Shown piece after piece: positions 8,664-17,218 of a stretch of DNA of 64,000 bases. Both the position numbers and the translations under genes were made by a program. The notes beneath the pieces are model-generated. The model had not been told where the DNA came from. It saw only the letters and a list, made by a program, of their open reading frames with translations, and ran no database searches. The DNA is taken from contig CANJIV010000006.1 of assembly GCA_947474595.1 (NCBI GenBank), positions 1 to 64,000 on the forward strand, read 5' to 3'. Origin of the DNA: Solirubrobacterales bacterium (GTDB lineage Bacteria; Actinomycetota; Thermoleophilia; Solirubrobacterales; Solirubrobacteraceae). Position 1 is the stretch's first letter. Every line of letters begins with the position of its first letter.

Positions 8664-10087
8664 ACAAGCCAATTCTGCGCCTTTACGGTCTCGTTCTGGT
8701 CCTCTTCGCTGCACTTATTTTCGCTACATCGTGGTGGACGGTTTTCGGAGCCGACGATCTGCGTAGCAACCCCAACAACCGTCGGGCCCTACTTGAGCAG
8801 GCGAGGGTAAAGCGTGGCACGATCACGGCCCGCGACGGCACGGTGTTGGCGCGTAGTGTGCCAGCACCCGGCGGACTCTATAGCCGTACTTATCCCTCTG
8901 GAGACCTCTTTAGCCAGACCATCGGCTACTCGTTTATCAACTTCGGCCGCGCGGGTCTTGAGCAGTATCGAAACCCGGAACTGACTGGCCAACGGCCAGA
9001 GCTGAGCTCGATCATCGATCAGCTAATGGGCAAGAAGGCGGTTGGCGACGAGGTCCAAACCAACCTTGATCCGCAGGCTCAACGTGTGGCTATCGAGGCG
9101 ATGGCAGGGCGCAAGGGCTCGATCGTTGCGCTCGAGCCAGCGACGGGAAAGATTAGGGTGATGGTCAGCGTCCCTGGATTTGATCCCAACAGCATCCCCG
9201 ACGACTTAAGCAAGCTAAACACCGACAACGAGAACTCGCCGCTGCTTAACCGCGCTACCCAAGCGCAGTATCCGCCGGGATCAACGTTTAAAGTCGTGAC
9301 CGCGACGGCGGCGATCGACAGCGGTAAGTACAGCCCTGATTCGATCGTCGACGGCTCTAGTCCGAAGGAGATCAGCGGCGTGCCACTTTCAAACTCTGGG
9401 GGCGCTCAGTTTGGTCGGATCGACCTCACCACCGCCTTGACTAACTCAGTCAACACCGTTTGGGCCGAGGTCGGCGAGAAGGTCGGAATTGACACGATGG
9501 CTGAGTACATGAAGCGTTACGGCTTCTATGCCAAGCCGCCGTTGGACTATCCGGCCAATCAACGCATCGCCAGTGGCGAGCGTGGTGCCAACGGTGAGCT
9601 GTTGAGTCCCACTAGCAATTTGATCGACGTCGGTCGGATGGCGATCGGCCAGGACAAGCTCACCGTCACCCCGTTGCAGATGGCGATGGTGGCCTCGGCC
9701 GTGGCTAACGGCGGCGTTCTTGTAGCGCCCAGGATCACCGACCGCATCATTGATAGCGATGGGCGGGTACGTAACGACATAAAATCGACCGAAGTCATCC
9801 GTGTTATGAAAGCGTCAACGGCACAACAGATCACCAAGATGATGTCTAACGTTGTGCGTGAGGGGACAGGGACGGCGGCGGCGCTCTCAGGAATAGCCGT
9901 TGCAGGCAAGACCGGTACGGCGGAGAAGAATCCTGCGCTGGACTTAAATCAGGTTTGGTTCATCGGTTTTGCTCCGGCCGATAACCCGACGATCGCGATC
10001 GCCGTCACGATTGAAGACAGCGTGGGTGGGCAGGGCGGTACCGTTGCGGCACCAGTAGCAAGGCAAGTTCTGGAGGCCTTGTTGTAA
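8660..10087 (+). CDS. pbpA: class B penicillin-binding protein (PbpA-like transpeptidase)
   Basis: A 475-aa protein anchored by one N-terminal helix (about residues 8-28). The transpeptidase domain (about 150-475) has the three active-site motifs: STFK with the acyl-serine near 212, SVN near 257, and KTGT near 418. A short N-terminal dimerisation segment (about 35-130) precedes it. It cross-links peptidoglycan outside the membrane and is the expected partner of the SEDS protein whose stop codon it overlaps. The length is normal for actinobacterial PbpA. Confidence 0.94.
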   Translation: MNKPILRLYGLVLVLFAALIFATSWWTVFGADDLRSNPNNRRALLEQARVKRGTITARDGTVLARSVPAPGGLYSRTYPSGDLFSQTIGYSFINFGRAGLEQYRNPELTGQRPELSSIIDQLMGKKAVGDEVQTNLDPQAQRVAIEAMAGRKGSIVALEPATGKIRVMVSVPGFDPNSIPDDLSKLNTDNENSPLLNRATQAQYPPGSTFKVVTATAAIDSGKYSPDSIVDGSSPKEISGVPLSNSGGAQFGRIDLTTALTNSVNTVWAEVGEKVGIDTMAEYMKRYGFYAKPPLDYPANQRIASGERGANGELLSPTSNLIDVGRMAIGQDKLTVTPLQMAMVASAVANGGVLVAPRITDRIIDSDGRVRNDIKSTEVIRVMKASTAQQITKMMSNVVREGTGTAAALSGIAVAGKTGTAEKNPALDLNQVWFIGFAPADNPTIAIAVTIEDSVGGQGGTVAAPVARQVLEALL

Positions 10088-10115
10088 TGACGACCACGAG
10101 CAGCAGAAAAAGCTA

Positions 10116-12041
10116 ATGCAAGAGATCACACCTAACACCATCGTTGACGGTCGCTACGAGATTCTCGAACGCCTCGGGTCGGGCGGAATGGCCGACGTTT
10201 ACTGCGCCCAAGACAGCCAGCTTGGGCGAAAGGTCGCGCTCAAGATGCTCTACCGCCGCTACGCCCAAGACCAAGAGTTCGTAGAGCGCTTTCGCCGCGA
10301 AGCTTCAGCCGCAGCTGGTCTTCAACACCCAAACGTTGTCGGCATTTACGATCGCGGCGAGTTCGACGGCACTTATTACATCGCGATGGAGTACCTCGAA
10401 GGCCAGACTCTAAAAGAGCGCGTGCGAGCCGGCGCGTTGGAGCCCATTGTCGCGATTGACATAGCAGTGCAGATTCTCAAGGCCGCTCGCTTCGCCCACT
10501 CCCGGGGCATTATCCACCGCGACCTAAAGCCCCAAAACGTGATCGTTGACGCAGATAATCGGGCCAAGGTCACAGATTTTGGTATTGCGCGAGCGGGCGC
10601 CTCAGATATGACCGAGACGGGATCGATCATGGGCACGGCACAGTACCTCTCGCCCGAACAAGCTCAAGGCCACGCTATCAGCGGCGCTTCGGACCTTTAC
10701 GCAGTAGGCATCATCCTCTTCGAACTGCTTACCGGCGAGGTCCCCTTTGATGGCGATAGTGCTGTTGCCGTGGCGCTCAAACAGGTCACCGAGCCAGCCT
10801 ACGCGCCGAGCCTCAGGCGACAAGGGATCCCGCCGGAGCTCGATGCCATCGTGCTGCGGGCTATGGAGAAGGATCCGTCACAGCGCTTCGCCGACGCCGA
10901 TGAGTTCATCGCCGCACTGGAAGCTGAGCGAGCTAGGCTGGTTTCCGGCGCGCCGTCAGGGCAGACGACGGCAGTATTTGGCGCGGCGAGTGCTGCGACA
11001 TTGGCAGCCGGCGCGATCGCCGCAGCTGGAGCTGGCATCGGAGCTCCTCCCGCTTACGGCGGCACCTTCCCCAACGAGCCACTCCCTCCCCCCGAGAAGA
11101 AGAGCCCCTGGCCTTGGATCGTTGCGCTGTTGGCGATCTTAGTAATCGCTGGCGGTGGCCTCGCATATGCGCTGACCCGTCCAGAGCACGTATCTGTTCC
11201 AAATGTAGTCGGCCAGAGTGTTGCGACGGCATCGACGGTACTGGCCAATGCGGGCTTCAAGGTCGATGTCACTCGCGTCACCGACGACAATCCCAAGGAC
11301 CGCGTGATTCGCCAAGATCCTCAGCCGCTCGCCTCGGTCAGTAGCGGGTCGGTGGTGACACTGCGGGTTTCAGACGGACCCGGTGACGTGACGGTGCCGA
11401 CGGTCGCTGGTCAATCTCAAAACGAGGCTGAAAAACGTCTGCGAGCGGCAGGGTTCAAAGTCAACCTCAGAACGGAGTACTCCGACTCGATCCCCAAAGC
11501 GATAGCGATCGCCACGACGCCCGACGGCGGCAATCGGATCGAAAAGGGAGCGACGGTCACGCTGATTGTCTCCAAGGGAGTCAAGCAAGTCACGGTTCCG
11601 AGCGTGACAGGATCGTCTCAGGCTGCGGCCGAGTCAACGCTCAGTAATGTTGGCCTGCGCGCCGCAATCTCTGAGAAAGAGTCCGACCAAGAGCCAGGCA
11701 CGGTACTCAGCCAGAGCCCATCCAGCGGCACCAAGGTAGACAAGGATTCGATTGTTACGATCGTTGTCGCTAAGCCAGTTGCCAAGGTCGAGGTCCCTGA
11801 TGTGGTCGGCCAAGATCAGGGCGCTGCTGCCACCACTCTGTCGGGCCTAGGGTTGACGGTGATAATTACCGAGCGGTCTGTGATCGATCCGATCGAAGAT
11901 GGGAAGGTGCTCAGCCAGAGTCCGGCGGCTGGCAGTCAGGTCAAGGTTGGATCGAAGGTGACGATCGTCGTGGGGCACTTCGACGAGCCAATACCACCGG
12001 TTTCCGACGGTACCGGCGCCAATAACTCGCCACCAAAATGA
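10116..12041 (+). CDS. pknB: PknB-like Ser/Thr kinase with four PASTA domains
   Basis: A 641-aa transmembrane kinase. The intracellular kinase domain (about residues 8-270) has GSGGMADVY, VALKML, HRDLKPQN near 135 and DFGIAR. A juxtamembrane alanine-rich linker precedes one helix (about 329-350). Four external PASTA repeats follow (about 355-420, 421-488, 489-553, 554-622), each opening with a VP.V.G motif. PASTA domains bind muropeptides or lipid II, so this is the kinase reporting on wall precursors to the division machinery. It follows pbpA, and its stop overlaps the ddl start as ATGA. Confidence 0.96.
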   Translation: MQEITPNTIVDGRYEILERLGSGGMADVYCAQDSQLGRKVALKMLYRRYAQDQEFVERFRREASAAAGLQHPNVVGIYDRGEFDGTYYIAMEYLEGQTLKERVRAGALEPIVAIDIAVQILKAARFAHSRGIIHRDLKPQNVIVDADNRAKVTDFGIARAGASDMTETGSIMGTAQYLSPEQAQGHAISGASDLYAVGIILFELLTGEVPFDGDSAVAVALKQVTEPAYAPSLRRQGIPPELDAIVLRAMEKDPSQRFADADEFIAALEAERARLVSGAPSGQTTAVFGAASAATLAAGAIAAAGAGIGAPPAYGGTFPNEPLPPPEKKSPWPWIVALLAILVIAGGGLAYALTRPEHVSVPNVVGQSVATASTVLANAGFKVDVTRVTDDNPKDRVIRQDPQPLASVSSGSVVTLRVSDGPGDVTVPTVAGQSQNEAEKRLRAAGFKVNLRTEYSDSIPKAIAIATTPDGGNRIEKGATVTLIVSKGVKQVTVPSVTGSSQAAAESTLSNVGLRAAISEKESDQEPGTVLSQSPSSGTKVDKDSIVTIVVAKPVAKVEVPDVVGQDQGAAATTLSGLGLTVIITERSVIDPIEDGKVLSQSPAAGSQVKVGSKVTIVVGHFDEPIPPVSDGTGANNSPPK

Positions 12042-13042
12042 GAGCGATGAGGATTGCGGTAATCGGCGGGGGGCGATCTTCTGAGCACGAAGTATCGCTC
12101 GCTTCAGCGGCTGCCGTGCGTGCCGGTTTGATAGATGGGGGGCATCAGGTCTTGGCCGTTGAGATTAAGCGCGACGGTAGCTGGCGCTGCGACGGCAAGG
12201 ATGTCTCGCTGTTTCCTGGACCTGGCCAAACTCTGCTTGGCGCTGAGGTGGTCTTTCCCGTCTTGCACGGTCCTTTTGGTGAGGACGGAACGCTCCAAGG
12301 CGTACTAGAGACCCTTGACGTTCCTTACGTAGGCGCAGGAGTTCTGGCTTCGGCGGTCTGTATGGACAAGCTCGTGCTCAAGCAGTTGTTGGCCTACAGC
12401 GGAGTCCCACAAGTCGATCACTGCAGCGTCTTAGAGCGACCGTGGCGAGAGCGCCGAGAAGATCTCTTAGGCGAACTCAAGGTGCTAGGCCTTCCCGTTT
12501 TCGTCAAACCCTCTCGCCTCGGCTCGTCGGTCGGTATCGCCAAGGCAACGACACAGGCTGAGCTGGAGGTGGCGATCGAGTCGGCCTTGGCCTTTGACCC
12601 CCGGGTGATCGTAGAAGCGATGGCAACGGGCCTAGAGGTCGAGTGCTCGGTAATTGGCACTACGCAGCCGATCGCCTCAGAGCCGGGCGAGATCGTCCTT
12701 GCCGGCGACAGTGATTGGTATGACTACAAGGCTAAGTACACGTCTGGCGCGATGGAGCTGGTCGTGCCAGCACGAATCTCAGCGACGGCGATAGAGCGGG
12801 TAAAAGCGCTAGCGACTCAAGCCTTCCTGCTAGCTGGAGTCTCCGGGCTAGCGCGCGCTGACTTTTTCGTCGATGGCGAAGATGTCCTGCTCAACGAACT
12901 CAACACGATGCCTGGCTTCACCGAGACCAGCGTCTTTAGCAAGTTATTTGAGGCCTCGGGCATGGGTTACTCGCAGCTGCTTGATCGGCTCGTTGAGTAC
13001 GCGATCGAGCGTCATCGGTCTGAGGCTAACTACAAGTTCTAG
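12038..13042 (+). CDS. ddl: D-alanine--D-alanine ligase
   Basis: A 334-aa ATP-grasp enzyme making D-Ala-D-Ala for the peptidoglycan stem peptide. Recognisable elements are the N-terminal GGGRSSEHEVSLASA, VFPVLHGPFGEDGTLQG near 70-90, FVKPSRLGSSVGI near 152-165, and the C-terminal metal-binding block LLNELNTMPGFTETS. It is translationally coupled to pknB, linking precursor supply with the kinase operon. The start may be the overlapping ATG or a second ATG nine bases on; both give a normal N-terminus. Confidence 0.95.
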   Translation: MRAMRIAVIGGGRSSEHEVSLASAAAVRAGLIDGGHQVLAVEIKRDGSWRCDGKDVSLFPGPGQTLLGAEVVFPVLHGPFGEDGTLQGVLETLDVPYVGAGVLASAVCMDKLVLKQLLAYSGVPQVDHCSVLERPWRERREDLLGELKVLGLPVFVKPSRLGSSVGIAKATTQAELEVAIESALAFDPRVIVEAMATGLEVECSVIGTTQPIASEPGEIVLAGDSDWYDYKAKYTSGAMELVVPARISATAIERVKALATQAFLLAGVSGLARADFFVDGEDVLLNELNTMPGFTETSVFSKLFEASGMGYSQLLDRLVEYAIERHRSEANYKF

Positions 13043-13044
13043 CT

Positions 13045-13062
13045 GGCTGTCGATAGTCAGCC
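13045..13062. terminator. possible hairpin between convergent ddl and kinase genes
   Basis: GGCTG at 13045-13049 can pair with CAGCC at 13058-13062 around an 8-nt loop, in the short gap between two convergent genes and running into the 3' end of the minus-strand kinase. There is no T-tract, so terminator activity is only suggested by position. Confidence 0.25.
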
Positions 13063-14556
13063 CCGTGGGAAGAGTGTCAGCTCTGAGATCCGTACTTGAT
13101 CGACGTCCTTGGGGAGCTTGGTGATCCAGAGCAGGTAGTAGCGGTAGGCGGTCGACTGTGTTGAAAGCGCGATACGGGTGGTTCGCTCGGTCACGGTTGA
13201 AGAGGGCGAGAGCGGTGTCCAGCCAGCGAGCGTAGTAGGCGGTCCTGCTTGGGCACCGTAGACCTCAACCACGAATCCCGGAGTGGGCGTGAGAATGCCC
13301 ATCAGGACCGCTGCAACGCCGGGGTTAGCGTCGAGTGTGATGCCGACGCCTGGCTTAGTTAGCAGCGCCCCCGGGTATGACTCTGTACTCCAAGTCGTAT
13401 TCGGATCCCCGTCGATTATGAAACTCACTTCATCGCCGTGCTCTGTGTTGTCGCCGAGCGGATCAAAATCTTTGGCCGCCGTCTGACTGAGCGAAATGGC
13501 ATCACCCAACCCCTTCGGGACGACAGCAAGATGCTGGCGGCCCGTGCCTTTTTCAGCTCCACCAGCCAGCCCGATCACAACTACCACCGCGACCGCGACC
13601 GCGACCGCGACCGCTGCCACCAGCCAGCCCGGGTGGCGCACTCGAAGTGGGATGCGACGGGCCGACTGTTCTGGAAGTGAGCGAATTACCGCAGCCGCCT
13701 CTCCCGTTGCGCCGCCTGCCCTAGATGCCTCTACGGCCAGCGCATTTTCGAGATCGGCGATCATTTCGCGATCGTCGATGTAGCGCTCGTCTAGATCTTT
13801 CTCCGCCGCGCGATCGACGATCGCCGCAAGCGTAGAAGAGATCTGGGGTCGACGAATCTGCACGTCTGGGATCTCGTCGCGGACGTGCATCATTGCCACG
13901 ACTACCTGATTCTCTCCTCTAAACGGGACGTCACCTGTGAGCATCTCAAAGAGAACGATTCCCAGCGAGTAGAGATCAGACTGGCCGGTCACCTCATGGC
14001 CCAGAGCCTGTTCGGGTGATACATAGTCGGTTGTGCCGAGTACTCGGCCGTCAGCTGTTAGCCCATCTTGATCGAGCGTGAGAGCGATACCGAAGTCGGT
14101 GATCTTGGCTGTTCCCTCGGCATCAATGAGAACGTTCTGGGGCTTGACATCGCGGTGGACGATCTGGTTTTGGTGGGCGTATCCGAGTGCCCGCGCTATC
14201 TCGATGGCATAAGCAACGGCCTCAGAAATCGGCAGGCGCCCGAGCCGCGCAATGCGTTGTTTTAGCGTCTCTCCCGCGACGTATTCAAAGACAATGTAGG
14301 GACGGTTGTCGTCCTCGCCCGTATCGATGACGTTGACGATGTGGGGGTGTGAAAGACGCGCAACGGCTCGGGCCTCGCGACGAAAACGCTCTAGCTGGTC
14401 GGGGTCATCGGAGAAGTCGCGGTGCAGAATCTTGGCTGCAACGTTGCGCTCAAGCGTTTGGTCATAGGCGAGGTAGACCGTTGACATTCCACCCGAATCG
14501 ATGCGGGCGTCGAGCCGATAGCGGCCGCTGAGAGTGGTACCTAGTAGGGAGGGCAT
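13057..14556 (-). CDS. Ser/Thr protein kinase with extracellular discoidin-like domain
   Basis: A 499-aa Hanks-type kinase. The catalytic domain spans about residues 10-275, with DSGGMSTVYLAYD, the VAAKIL lysine, HRDVKPQN and DFGIAL intact. A valine/alanine helix (about 309-333) crosses the membrane; its centre is encoded by a hexanucleotide repeat. The external 150 residues resemble an F5/8-type C (discoidin) fold, with the signatures DFDPLGDNTEHGDEV and DGDPNTTWSTE. A similar domain follows pseudokinase or kinase regions in actinobacterial MviN-type and related proteins, and may bind sugars or wall polymers. It lies 30 bp downstream of purM on the same strand, so it is probably the last gene of the dedA-uppP-purM unit. 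Confidence 0.88.
   Translation of the reverse strand: MPSLLGTTLSGRYRLDARIDSGGMSTVYLAYDQTLERNVAAKILHRDFSDDPDQLERFRREARAVARLSHPHIVNVIDTGEDDNRPYIVFEYVAGETLKQRIARLGRLPISEAVAYAIEIARALGYAHQNQIVHRDVKPQNVLIDAEGTAKITDFGIALTLDQDGLTADGRVLGTTDYVSPEQALGHEVTGQSDLYSLGIVLFEMLTGDVPFRGENQVVVAMMHVRDEIPDVQIRRPQISSTLAAIVDRAAEKDLDERYIDDREMIADLENALAVEASRAGGATGEAAAVIRSLPEQSARRIPLRVRHPGWLVAAVAVAVAVAVVVVIGLAGGAEKGTGRQHLAVVPKGLGDAISLSQTAAKDFDPLGDNTEHGDEVSFIIDGDPNTTWSTESYPGALLTKPGVGITLDANPGVAAVLMGILTPTPGFVVEVYGAQAGPPTTLAGWTPLSPSSTVTERTTRIALSTQSTAYRYYLLWITKLPKDVDQVRISELTLFPRG
13586..13615. repeat. hexanucleotide tandem repeat inside the kinase membrane helix
   Basis: ACCGCG is repeated four times from 13586 to 13609, followed by a fifth copy with one change. 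On the coding strand it gives an alternating valine/alanine run in the membrane helix of the third kinase. Copy-number changes would stay in frame and only lengthen or shorten the helix. Confidence 0.7.
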
Positions 14557-14585
14557 AGAGCGCTACCGTGCGCCGCGCCGTCCAG

Positions 14586-15662
14586 CTAAGCCGCCGCGAG
14601 CCCGTCCGGGCCGCCGGCGATCCCCAGCGTGGGCAGCGTTATGCGGTCTGAGTCGGCAGTCACAGTGCCAATCCGTCGTGTCCCGGGATGGTTGGCGGCG
14701 AGTATCGCTGTGGCTTGGGCTTCGTCTTGGGCGCCAACGATGACGACGAAACCGCAGCCCATGTTGAAGACTTCCCAAAGCTCGCTTTCGCTGACGCCTC
14801 CCAGCTCGCGGATAAGGTCAAAGACGGGCGCGACATCTAGTGGTGCGTCGAGGTTGAAGCCGATATCGGCCTCCATCCGAAGAAGGTTGAGCACCCCGCC
14901 TCCTGTGATGTGGGCCAATCCGTGCACGCGGACATCACTGCGAAGGAGCTCGAGCACTGCCCGCACGTAGATCACGGTCGGCTCTAAAAGTACGTCCGCG
15001 ACGCTAGCTCCGCTTAGCGCAGCCGGGCGGTCTGTGAGGGCGAGGCCGCCGTCGGCTTGAAGTGCACGGCGAGCGAGCGTGTAGCCGTTTGAGTGCAGGC
15101 CGCTAGAAGGCATACCCAAGACGCAGTCGCCGGCTGCGCAGTCGGACCCGGTGATGATCGCGTCTAATGCGACCGTTCCGAAGGCAGCAGCGCAGAGATC
15201 AAAGCCGCTAGGGGAAGGGTGGCCCCGGATCAGCTCTGGCAGGATCGCGAGCTCGCCTCCTGGTATTTCAACCCCAGCAGCTTCGGCGCCGACCTTTAGT
15301 CCTACTGCGATCTGGCGCAGCATTTCGGGGTCGGCCGCCTCGACGGCTATGTAGTCAACAAGGGCGATTGGCTCGGCGCCAACGCAGATCAGATCGTTGA
15401 CGTTCATCGCGACGCAGTCGATTCCGACGGTGTCAAAGCGGCCCGTCTCCTCGGCGACGATAACCTTCGACCCGACTCCGTCGGTGCCGACGGCGATGCC
15501 AAGATTTGGCGCTACCCGTAGGACGTTGGCGTAGTGGCCAGAGCCCAGAACTGATCGCGAAGGGCCGCCCGTGTTGATTGAAGAAAGCACAGCCACCAGC
15601 CCCGAAAGGGCCGAGTCGGTCTTGTCGGTATCTACTCCGGATGCTGCATAAGCGTCACTCAT
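14586..15662 (-). CDS. purM: phosphoribosylformylglycinamidine cyclo-ligase (PurM)
   Basis: A 358-aa enzyme of de novo purine synthesis that closes the imidazole ring of AIR using ATP. Family features are YAASGVDTD at the start, GTDGVGSKV near 80, NDLICVGAEPIALVDY near 108-123, and HSNGYTLARRAL near 195. The usual GGETAEMPG motif reads GGELAILPE here, a variation I flag but do not consider disabling. Its start overlaps the uppP stop as ATGA. No other purine gene is nearby, so it is separated from its pathway and co-transcribed with envelope genes. Confidence 0.92.
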   Translation of the reverse strand: MSDAYAASGVDTDKTDSALSGLVAVLSSINTGGPSRSVLGSGHYANVLRVAPNLGIAVGTDGVGSKVIVAEETGRFDTVGIDCVAMNVNDLICVGAEPIALVDYIAVEAADPEMLRQIAVGLKVGAEAAGVEIPGGELAILPELIRGHPSPSGFDLCAAAFGTVALDAIITGSDCAAGDCVLGMPSSGLHSNGYTLARRALQADGGLALTDRPAALSGASVADVLLEPTVIYVRAVLELLRSDVRVHGLAHITGGGVLNLLRMEADIGFNLDAPLDVAPVFDLIRELGGVSESELWEVFNMGCGFVVIVGAQDEAQATAILAANHPGTRRIGTVTADSDRITLPTLGIAGGPDGLAAA

Positions 15663-16474
15663 CGCTGCCTATCCTTTCGCAGTTGCCGGACTACGAGCCC
15701 TGCGAGGGCGAACCGGTATAGCGCGTAGGGGACCAGCGAGCGGTCGCGCTCGACGCGACCGATCAGCCAGGTGGAGGCCACGGTGGATGCGAAAGAGGCG
15801 CCAACCCCGACCGCGAAGGGCGCTCGGAGGTCACGTTGAAGGCCACTTCGCGCGAGCCGCGAGCCCTTGAGCACGGTTGCCGCCGTGATGATTGGAAGCG
15901 CCGCGTGGCGAGAGAGAGCGTTAGCGTCCTCACGGCAAAAGCGCCGCATGCGGGCCGCGACGAGAGTCGCGCCGTTGCGTGAAATTCCCGGCATCAAGGC
16001 GGCGGCTTGGCCCAACCCCAGTGCCAGCGCATCGATCGCCCCAGCATCTTCGCGGCGGCGTTCCTGCGGTGCGCAGTCGGCTATGAGCATGGCTGCAGAG
16101 CCGATCACTAATCCGGTCGCCACGGTGCCAGGAGTGCCAAGGTTGCGTTCTATCTGGCCCTCGAAGGCGACTGCTAAGGCCGCCGGGGGGAGTGTGGAGA
16201 GCAGGATCAGAGCGATCCGGCGACGGTCTAAGTCAGCGACGGCACTCTTGACCTCGGTTCGCAGTGCTATCAGCAGCGCTGCGGCCGTACCTGCGTGCAG
16301 GGCAACTTCGAAGCTTTTTCGCAGTGCGGGATCGAGCTCTGCTGAGGGCCAACGGGCCAGCCATGGGATCAGCGCGATGTGGCCCGAAGAGGAGATTGGT
16401 AGTAGCTCTGCTGGGCCGTGAATGAGGCCGAGTAGAGCGGCGTGGCGGATCGTTAGAAGTGGGCTAGAGGCCAT
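15659..16474 (-). CDS. uppP: undecaprenyl-diphosphatase (UppP/BacA family)
   Basis: A 271-aa polytopic membrane protein that recycles the lipid carrier for peptidoglycan and other glycans. It carries the two BacA signatures: ELLPISSSGH near residue 23 (catalytic glutamate and following serine/histidine) and PGISRNG near 160 with the arginine retained. It has about seven or eight hydrophobic helices. The length is close to the family norm. It overlaps dedA upstream by 11 nt and purM downstream by 4 nt, so it is translationally coupled on both sides. Confidence 0.88.
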   Translation of the reverse strand: MASSPLLTIRHAALLGLIHGPAELLPISSSGHIALIPWLARWPSAELDPALRKSFEVALHAGTAAALLIALRTEVKSAVADLDRRRIALILLSTLPPAALAVAFEGQIERNLGTPGTVATGLVIGSAAMLIADCAPQERRREDAGAIDALALGLGQAAALMPGISRNGATLVAARMRRFCREDANALSRHAALPIITAATVLKGSRLARSGLQRDLRAPFAVGVGASFASTVASTWLIGRVERDRSLVPYALYRFALAGLVVRQLRKDRQR

Positions 16475-17159
16475 CGTCGCTGGCAGGATCGCTATGTGGG
16501 CGACGCAGGCGCCGGACGATTAAGTAGATCGCGGCGATCACAATCAGAGCAAGAACGATGTAGTCGACGTAGTGCAAGTAGTCCTTCCACTGCGTCCAGT
16601 TGTCGCCAGCCTCCTTGCCGATCAAGGCAAGGCCGAAGACCCACGGAATACAGCCGAGGAAGGTGTAGAGCGAAAAACGCCAAAACGGCATTCTGGCTAC
16701 GCCTGCTGGAAGCGAGATGAAGGTCCGCACGATTGGCAGCATGCGAGCAAAAAAGACGGTCGCTTCGCCGTATCTCTCAAACCAACTGTCGGCCCACGCG
16801 ATGTGCTTGGCGGAGATGTGAACCTTGTGGCCGTGGCGCTCGACGAGCTCTATGCGACCGTAGTAGCCGACTCCGTAGGCCAACCAAGAGCCCATCAGAT
16901 TTGCCACCGACCCGATCAGCGTGACTTCAAGCAGGCTGTAGGAGCCCTTAGAAACATTGAAGCCCGCAAATAGCATCGTGGCCTCTGAGGGAATCGGGAT
17001 ACACGCGCTTTCGAAGAACATCAAGACGAAGATCCCTGCGAGGCCGAGATCATCGACTACGCCAGTGGCGAAGTTGACGATCGGCTCGGTGATCGAAGCC
17101 ATCACGGGAGAGAGGAGCAGAGAAAGCATCGACGGCAAGGGTAGCGACGCGGCGCGCAT
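16464..17159 (-). CDS. DedA family membrane protein
   Basis: A roughly 231-aa integral membrane protein of the DedA/SNARE-associated family; some members flip undecaprenyl phosphate. It has the conserved EsacIPIPSEatm-type loop (FFESACIPIPSEATMLFAG), the GRIELVERHGHKVHI segment and the FARMLPIVRTFISLPAGVARM block. Start choice is uncertain: the ATG at 17159 has AAGG nearby, a GTG at 17180 and an ATG at 17102 are alternatives. A carrier-lipid role fits its direct overlap with uppP, a carrier-lipid phosphatase. Confidence 0.88.
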   Translation of the reverse strand: MRAASLPLPSMLSLLLSPVMASITEPIVNFATGVVDDLGLAGIFVLMFFESACIPIPSEATMLFAGFNVSKGSYSLLEVTLIGSVANLMGSWLAYGVGYYGRIELVERHGHKVHISAKHIAWADSWFERYGEATVFFARMLPIVRTFISLPAGVARMPFWRFSLYTFLGCIPWVFGLALIGKEAGDNWTQWKDYLHYVDYIVLALIVIAAIYLIVRRLRRPHSDPASDDGL

Positions 17160-17203
17160 GAAGCCTTGCGCACGACTCACACTCCAATGACAGGGCGGCG
17201 GGG

Positions 17204-17209
17204 TAAGGT
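17204..17209 (+). promoter_or_regulatory. TANNNT -10 element before the DegT aminotransferase
   Basis: TAAGGT, 9 nt before the GTG at 17219, in the short divergent gap with dedA. No separate Shine-Dalgarno is obvious, so a leaderless or near-leaderless transcript is likely. Confidence 0.5.
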
Positions 17210-17218
17210 TGGCTGCCG

